Assembly: GCA_021640185.1 (NCBI GenBank)
Contig: JAJXDX010000009.1
Coordinates: 1 to 9,089 of the forward strand
From: Oscillospiraceae bacterium
GTDB taxonomy: Bacteria; Bacillota; Clostridia; Oscillospirales; Acutalibacteraceae
Reading direction: 5' to 3'
DNA: 9,089 bases
Shown here: one piece after another, positions 6,247 to 9,089 of the stretch
How positions within the stretch are numbered: position 1 is the stretch's first letter
Layout of the letters: each line of letters starts with the position of its first letter
Program-made: the position numbers and the translations under genes
Notes under the pieces: model-generated
Database searches by the model: none
What the model was told of the DNA's origin: nothing
The model's input: the letters and a program-made list of their open reading frames with translations, nothing else

Positions 6247-6389
6247 GTCGGCACAGCGTCCTGGACGCAATGGTCGGCGAAATGCGCAAGTCAGCCTTCC
6301 GCGCCCGTTGGGCAGGCGCGAACGACCTATCGCCGATCACCGCACATCCAGTATCCTTCGCCCGGTTTGAAATCGGACATACTCAGCGG

Positions 6390-6410
6390 AAAAACCGGCT
6401 GTAAAAGCCG
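6390..6410 (-). terminator. Weak terminator-like hairpin in the leader
   Basis: On the minus strand CGGCT, a 5-base loop, AGCCG, then G and five T. The stem has only five pairs, so efficient termination is doubtful; pausing is more plausible. Confidence 0.35.
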
Positions 6411-6500
6411 CAACCTCCCGCGTCATCGCATATCGTGCAGTCTGCTTGCCGCAATACCGGGCCAATGGCAGAATGGCCCCTTTTTGCAGCGTGCTGGACT

Positions 6501-6529
6501 ATCATACCGCATCCGGGCGAAAATTGCAA
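6501..6529 (-). promoter_or_regulatory. Sigma-A promoter of the S10 operon
   Basis: On the minus strand TTGCAA (6529-6524) and TATGAT (6506-6501) are separated by exactly 17 bases, matching TTGACA/TATAAT at four and five positions. The transcription start would be near 6494. The site lies downstream of the phosphoesterase stop and upstream of rpsJ, in the right direction. Confidence 0.85.
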
Positions 6530-6560
6530 GTGTTTTTTTGCCTTTTTTCAAAAAAAATTT
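6530..6560 (-). promoter_or_regulatory. A/T-tract (UP-like) element upstream of the S10 promoter
   Basis: Immediately upstream of the -35 the minus strand carries T8, A6 and A7 runs, with the two A runs about one helical turn apart, in otherwise GC-rich DNA. Such tracts bind the RNA polymerase alpha C-terminal domains or bend DNA and are common at ribosomal promoters. Activity here is inferred. Confidence 0.55.
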
Positions 6561-6594
6561 TCATGCTCCCGCAGGCACCCGTCTTGTCCGCACC

Positions 6595-6611
6595 GCGCCG
6601 TGCGGCGGCGC
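6595..6611 (-). repeat. GC hairpin downstream of the phosphoesterase gene
   Basis: GCGCCG and CGGCGC, 6 perfect pairs with a 5-base loop, 22 bases after the stop codon. No T-run follows it directly; the nearest is the T8 about 40 bases further on, after a weak stem. It may help end or protect the phosphoesterase mRNA, but no clear intrinsic terminator is seen. Confidence 0.4.
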
Positions 6612-6632
6612 ATATACTGGGCAGGGACAGGT

Positions 6633-7097
6633 TCAGCGCAGGCGCACGACGTTCGTCAGCACGCCGTCCCCGACGAGATCGACGTAGCCGTAACGGTCGT
6701 CATAGCCGAGGCTGCCGGGGTTGAAGTACCACACGCCGTCCTCGTAACATTCGTACGGGACGTGCGTATGGCCGAACAGCACGATCTGCGCCTGCCGCTC
6801 GGCGGCGGCGAGGGACAGCGCCGTCAGGCCGCCCTTGACGCCGTAGCGGTGGCCGTGGGTGTAGAAGATGCGGCGGCCGCCGCAGAGCTCCAGCCCGGCG
6901 GCGGGCAAGCCGAGCGCGAAGTCGCAATTGCCCGGCACACAGAAGAACGTGCGCTCCGGGTGACGGTCGGCCACCGTCTGCGTTTCGCGCAGACCGTCGC
7001 CCAAAAAGAACACGGTGCGCGCCGTCGGCTGCGCGTCGAGCGCGCGCTCCAGCTTTTCTTCCCGTCCGTGGACATCGGACACGACCAAAAGACGCAT
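6633..7097 (-). CDS. Metallophosphoesterase of the YfcE/MJ0936 type
   Basis: A small calcineurin-like phosphodiesterase/phosphatase with a two-metal centre; members act on phosphodiester substrates, and the natural substrate is unknown for most. Seen: 154 residues, usual length. Motifs in order: SDVHG (D8, H10), LGDG (D34), PGNCD (N57), THGH (H81, H83), FGHTHVP (H110, H112) and FNPGS (125-129). This is the complete metal-ligand set, so an active enzyme is likely. ATG at 7097 is 7 bases after GGAGG; nine further residues upstream are discarded. It is transcribed toward the S10 operon but separated from it by 500 bases with a separate promoter, and it is divergent from the three small genes. 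A minus-strand TATAAT at 7154-7149 may be its -10 box. Confidence 0.93.
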   Translation of the reverse strand: MRLLVVSDVHGREEKLERALDAQPTARTVFFLGDGLRETQTVADRHPERTFFCVPGNCDFALGLPAAGLELCGGRRIFYTHGHRYGVKGGLTALSLAAAERQAQIVLFGHTHVPYECYEDGVWYFNPGSLGYDDRYGYVDLVGDGVLTNVVRLR

Positions 7098-7148
7098 CAA
7101 GATCCCTCCGTTACCGCGCGGCATGATCTGCCGCCCTCATACATACCT

Positions 7149-7154
7149 ATTATA
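7149..7154 (-). promoter_or_regulatory. Possible -10 box of the phosphoesterase gene
   Basis: Perfect TATAAT on the minus strand, about 52 bases before the start codon. No TTGACA-like -35 is seen at 16-18 bases, so support is partial. The same A/T patch, read on the plus strand as TATTATATA, may serve the divergent small-gene operon; no good -35 is seen there either. Confidence 0.4.
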
Positions 7155-7166
7155 TAGACACATCAT

Positions 7167-7181
7167 GCGCCGCGACGGCGC
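7167..7181. repeat. Small GC palindrome between the divergent genes
   Basis: GCGCCG, CGA, CGGCGC: a perfect 6-pair inverted repeat, with the same arms as the one at 6595-6611. It lies just upstream of the AAAGGAG of the first small gene. It could be an operator or mRNA 5' hairpin, or chance in GC-rich DNA. Confidence 0.35.
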
Positions 7182-7202
7182 AGGGCAAAGGAGCGTTGCG
7201 AA

Positions 7203-7484
7203 ATGAGCAAGGAAAAAACGACGGGCGGCACGCAGTTCACGCCGGAGGAGATGGAGCGGCTGCTCCACTATGCGAGCGGGCGGCTGGACACCTCGCCGGA
7301 GGCGCTGAAGGCGGCGTTCGCCCGCGACGGGCTGTACGGGCTGGCCAAGCAGGCCGCGCCCGCACTGTCGAAGGCCGAGGCGGACGAGGCACAGGCGCTG
7401 CTGAACGACCCACAGCAGCTGGAACGGCTGCTGGACAGCCCGCAGATCCGGCAGCTGCTGTCGCAGCTGCTGGAGAAGCAGTGA
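7203..7484 (+). CDS. Small helical protein of unknown function (first of three)
   Basis: I do not recognise a named family. Seen: 93 residues, no signal peptide or membrane segment, no cysteine, rich in Leu, Ala, Glu and Gln, and predicted almost wholly helical. An N-terminal polar stretch is followed by FTPEEMERLLHYASGRLDTS (12-31), then EALKAAFARDGLYGLAKQ, and a C-terminal block LLNDPQQLERLLDSPQIRQL (66-85) with two aspartate/serine-proline turns. The block resembles small uncharacterised proteins I have seen in Oscillospirales genomes; that is memory, not a search. ATG at 7203 is 9 bases after AAAGGAG. It precedes the next gene by 10 bases, and the strong codon bias toward GC at third positions supports real coding. 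Confidence 0.75.
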   Translation: MSKEKTTGGTQFTPEEMERLLHYASGRLDTSPEALKAAFARDGLYGLAKQAAPALSKAEADEAQALLNDPQQLERLLDSPQIRQLLSQLLEKQ

Positions 7485-7494
7485 GAGGCACACG

Positions 7495-7893
7495 ATGGAC
7501 GACCTGAGCGACAAGATCGCACGGCTGCTGTCCTCACCCGAGGGCATGGAGAAGATCCGCACCGTGATGAGCAGCCTTGGCGGCGATGCGCCCGCGGCGA
7601 TCCCGGCCGCAGCGAGCGTTCCGGCTGCGCCCGCGGCACCGGCTCCCCCGGCGCCGCCCGCCCCGGCGGGCGGGATGGGCGCGCTGGATCCGGCGCTGAT
7701 CGGGCGGGTGATGCCGCTGCTGGGCGCACTGAACAGCGAGAACGACGACACCCGTCTGCTGCAGGCGCTGCGGCCGTATCTGCACGGCGAGCGCGAGCAA
7801 CGGCTGGACGAAACGATGCGGCTGCTGCGGCTGACGCGGCTGCTGCCGCTGCTGCAGGACGACGGATCTTCCGGACGCGGCAGAGAGGGGTGA
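7495..7893 (+). CDS. Small protein with Pro/Ala linker, unknown function (second of three)
   Basis: No family recognised with confidence. Seen: 132 residues in three parts: an N-terminal helix DLSDKIARLLSSPEGMEKIR (3-22); a flexible linker of almost only Ala and Pro (about 31-58); and a C-terminal helical part with LDPALIGRVMPLLGAL (64-79), DDTRLLQALRPYLHGEREQR (84-103) and a leucine-rich end RLLRLTRLLPLLQ. No signal peptide or cysteine. The start is ATG at 7495, 6 bases after AGAGG. The N- and C-terminal blocks look conserved in style with Oscillospirales hypothetical proteins, but this is recollection. Two folded ends joined by a Pro/Ala linker suggest a scaffold or adaptor rather than an enzyme (inference). 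Confidence 0.75.
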   Translation: MDDLSDKIARLLSSPEGMEKIRTVMSSLGGDAPAAIPAAASVPAAPAAPAPPAPPAPAGGMGALDPALIGRVMPLLGALNSENDDTRLLQALRPYLHGEREQRLDETMRLLRLTRLLPLLQDDGSSGRGREG

Positions 7894-7901
7894 CATGACC
7901 G

Positions 7902-8297
7902 ATGGAGGACATCGAACGGATGCAGCGCGAGGCGGAGCGCCGCGTGCGGCGGATGCAGGAGCATTCCCGCCGGGTGTTCGAGGAGCATCAGCACCCGGCG
8001 GCGCAGAGCGGCCGCGGCCCGGACGTGCCGCCGCTGACCAGTCCGGGGCTGTATGCCCCGGTGCAGGAGCGCGTCCCCGCGCCGCCGTGGGCGCGCCCGT
8101 GGCCGGGCATGGCGGACGAGCGTCCCGCGCAGCGGCCGGACGAGAGCGTGCCGAGCGTGCGCGGCGAGCAGAAGCCCCGTCCGGCCGGGCCGGGGATGGA
8201 CGCGGAGCAGCTGTTGCTGCTGGGGCTGGCGATCCTGCTGCTGCAGAGCGGCTGCCGGCCGGAGCTGGCGGTGGCGCTGCTGTATATCGCGATGTGA
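7902..8297 (+). CDS. Small protein with basic coiled N-terminus and hydrophobic C-terminus, unknown function (third of three)
   Basis: Not recognised. Seen: 131 residues; a charged helix at 1-30 (EDIERMQREAERRVRRMQEH) able to form a coiled coil; a proline-rich, probably disordered middle (32-98); and a hydrophobic end from about 102, with EQLLLLGLAILLLQSGC, a short turn RPE, then LAVALLYIAM. The end could be a membrane hairpin or a buried helix pair. The start is taken as ATG 7902, 11 bases after AGGGG. An ATG at 7895 in another frame (to 8311) is 4 bases from that site and gives a low-complexity Ala/Arg/Gly product, so it is judged a shadow. The stop is 8 bases after gene two. A terminator follows 14 bases on. 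Confidence 0.7.
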   Translation: MEDIERMQREAERRVRRMQEHSRRVFEEHQHPAAQSGRGPDVPPLTSPGLYAPVQERVPAPPWARPWPGMADERPAQRPDESVPSVRGEQKPRPAGPGMDAEQLLLLGLAILLLQSGCRPELAVALLYIAM

Positions 8298-8299
8298 AA

Positions 8300-8306
8300 A
8301 AGGAGG
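8300..8306 (+). promoter_or_regulatory. Orphan Shine-Dalgarno-like sequence after the third small gene
   Basis: A full AAGGAGG lies 2 bases after the stop at 8297, but no ATG, GTG or TTG follows at a usable distance; the terminator stem begins 4 bases later. It may be what is left of a deleted fourth gene. Confidence 0.35.
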
Positions 8307-8310
8307 AATA

Positions 8311-8351
8311 AAAGGCCGCCGGTCGCCCGGCGGCCTTTGCTGTCTTTTTTT
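8311..8351 (+). terminator. Intrinsic terminator of the three-gene operon (possibly bidirectional)
   Basis: A perfect 12-pair stem, AAAGGCCGCCGG (8311-8322) with CCGGCGGCCTTT (8327-8338), with a 4-base loop, followed by GCTGTC and seven T (8345-8351). Read on the minus strand the stem is followed by TTTTATT, so it could also stop the convergent gene ending at 8364. It lies between the converging operon and that gene, where a shared terminator is expected. Confidence 0.88.
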
Positions 8352-8363
8352 GCCCGGCCGGGA

Positions 8364-9089
8364 TCATTCGTCCGCGCAGGCGCGGACATAGTAGCCGGTA
8401 TCGGTCTTGACGAGGGTATAGGTCTGCGCATAGGAGGCCTGATCCGGCGTCGGAGCGATCTCGTTGCCGTGCTCGTCGAGCTTGATGTCGTTGATCGCGA
8501 CATAAGCGACGCGCACGGTCAGCTCGCCGTGGCTGCGGCGCACCGTATCGACCACGCCGCGATAGGCGACGGCCAGCGCCTCGAACGGTGAATAGTAGCA
8601 CGCGTCGCTCTCGCTGTAGGCCAAGCCATCCTCGGCCAACGTGCGGTTCTCGAACGGGGCATCCGGGCCGAACAGCGAGCGGTAAGACGCTTCCATCTCG
8701 TCGACCGGCACGGCGACGCGTCCCTGATCGTCGACAGGATAGCGGCTGTTCTCGTCGCCCTCGCGCAGCATCCGGATCTGCTCCGCACGCACGACCTTGT
8801 AGGCGGCCGCGTTGAGGAACGCGTCCTGCTGCTCCGTCGTGATATCGGAGAACGGCTTCGGATTATAGACCATCAGCGGCTCGAGATAATAATACAGTTC
8901 CTCGCGCAGGGCGGTGGTATCGGTCGCGCGGCGGATGCCTGCGACCGCCGCGAACACCAGTGCCGCCACGCCGACGACCGCGAGCAGCGAGATCAGCGCG
9001 CCCAGCGGCGCGGCATAGCCGCGCCGTCCGCGGCGGCGGCCGTTTTTGGTGCTGCGCGCCGTCCGCGGCGCAGACGTATCCCTTTTATC
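8364..9089 (-). CDS. Single-pass membrane protein of unknown function, N-terminus cut by the window edge
   Basis: Not recognised as a named family. Seen: 241 residues in frame to the edge with no start codon visible in the first basic stretch, so a few N-terminal residues lie outside. The order is: a basic, probably cytoplasmic tail (KNGRRRGRRG), a membrane segment (about LGALISLLAVVGVAALVFAA, visible residues 29-48), then about 190 residues that would be outside the membrane (positive-inside rule). The outer part includes YYYLEPLMVYNPKPFSD, AEQIRMLREGDENSRYPVDD and a C-terminal Y-x-YTLVKTDTGYYVRACADE-like end, with only two cysteines. A GTG further in (8969) would remove half the membrane segment and is unlikely. 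It converges with the three-gene operon. Confidence 0.8.
   Translation of the reverse strand, partial: DKRDTSAPRTARSTKNGRRRGRRGYAAPLGALISLLAVVGVAALVFAAVAGIRRATDTTALREELYYYLEPLMVYNPKPFSDITTEQQDAFLNAAAYKVVRAEQIRMLREGDENSRYPVDDQGRVAVPVDEMEASYRSLFGPDAPFENRTLAEDGLAYSESDACYYSPFEALAVAYRGVVDTVRRSHGELTVRVAYVAINDIKLDEHGNEIAPTPDQASYAQTYTLVKTDTGYYVRACADE

Larger units (their letters stand above)
6134..6494 (-). promoter_or_regulatory. Structured leader of the S10 operon (5' untranslated region with attenuator)
   Basis: About 361 nt lie between the predicted transcription start (near 6494) and the rpsJ GTG. No supported gene is here. In transcript order I see these stems: 6459-6479 (GGGCCA/TGGCCC), 6396-6410 (CGGCT/AGCCG then GTTTTT), 6298-6322 (8 pairs), 6256-6268 (GCGTC/GACGC), the terminator 6216-6246, and 6192-6209 (CCGGGTG/CACCCGG with a GGAA tetraloop, a GNRA type). 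Long structured leaders before rpsJ are known to bind ribosomal proteins in other bacteria, and r-protein leaders have been proposed in Clostridia. I cannot match this one to a named family by eye. Confidence 0.65.

Noticed and set aside
6540..6575. Possible intrinsic terminator of the phosphoesterase gene using the T8 run
   Set aside because: The stem before the T-run has only four or five pairs with a bulge. The T-run is better explained as part of the promoter-upstream A/T element.
7654..7673. A perfect 9-pair GC palindrome inside the second small gene
   Set aside because: It is explained by the Ala/Pro/Gly codons of the linker (GCC, CCG, GGC) in a coding region and has no T-run.
7895..8311. 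Alternative frame for the third small gene starting at ATG 7895
   Set aside because: The start is only 4 bases from the ribosome site and the product is low-complexity Ala/Arg/Gly. The frame from 7902 gives a charged helix, a linker and a hydrophobic end, a sensible protein.
7534..8601. A 355-codon minus-strand frame across the small-gene operon, and a second one at 7137-7994
   Set aside because: Both cross the terminator or the coding genes in antisense and translate to Arg/Ala/Pro/Ser-rich low-complexity sequence. The plus-strand frames have ordered ribosome sites and a terminator at the right place.
1..9089. CRISPR arrays, tRNA or rRNA genes, insertion sequences, attachment sites
   Set aside because: I saw no regularly spaced direct repeats, no cloverleaf with a TTCRA arm, no transposase frames and no terminal inverted repeats with target duplications.

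Overview
The window reads as chromosomal DNA of a GC-rich (roughly 60% or more) low-GC-lineage relative, most likely a Clostridia member of the Oscillospirales/Ruminococcaceae type. The clues are the canonical Firmicutes order of the S10 ribosomal-protein operon, the L3 central loop (THGTGPVARHAGSLGACSSP), an L24 with a CPxC zinc-ribbon half, strong AAGGAGG ribosome sites with several GTG/TTG starts, and a sigma-A promoter. This assignment comes from sequence resemblance only.

Layout. Positions 1-6133, minus strand: the S10 operon, read right to left as rpsJ, rplC, rplD, rplW, rplB, rpsS, rplV, rpsC, rplP, rpmC, rpsQ, rplN, rplX. Most genes overlap by 1-4 bases or are separated by less than about 35 bases. 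The three wider gaps (rpsJ-rplC, rplW-rplB, rpsQ-rplN) each contain one strong GC hairpin. Positions 6134-6540 hold a near-consensus sigma-A promoter (TTGCAA-17-TATGAT) behind an A/T-tract element, and a leader of about 360 nt with several hairpins, including a textbook intrinsic terminator 83 nt before rpsJ. This looks like a transcription attenuator. Positions 6633-7097, minus strand: a YfcE/MJ0936-type metallophosphoesterase. Positions 7203-8297, plus strand: three small, very GC-rich genes of unknown function in one operon, ended by a 12-bp hairpin terminator. Positions 8364-9089, minus strand: a membrane-anchored protein of unknown function, cut by the window edge.

The thirteen ribosomal proteins make both subunits (S10, S19, S3, S17; L3, L4, L23, L2, L22, L16, L29, L14, L24) and would be co-transcribed from the promoter near 6515. 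The leader attenuator would let translation machinery supply feed back on transcription, as L4 does in Escherichia coli, although the ligand here is unknown.

Most striking point: the last gene of the operon, rplX, loses its normal C-terminus after about residue 95 and continues in frame, to the window edge, into a sequence that matches the middle of a CYTH (triphosphate tunnel) domain. This is either an assembly chimera or a real gene fusion. It replaces the second zinc-ribbon half of L24 and the expected downstream rplE. The three-gene small-protein cluster is the best candidate for undescribed biology.
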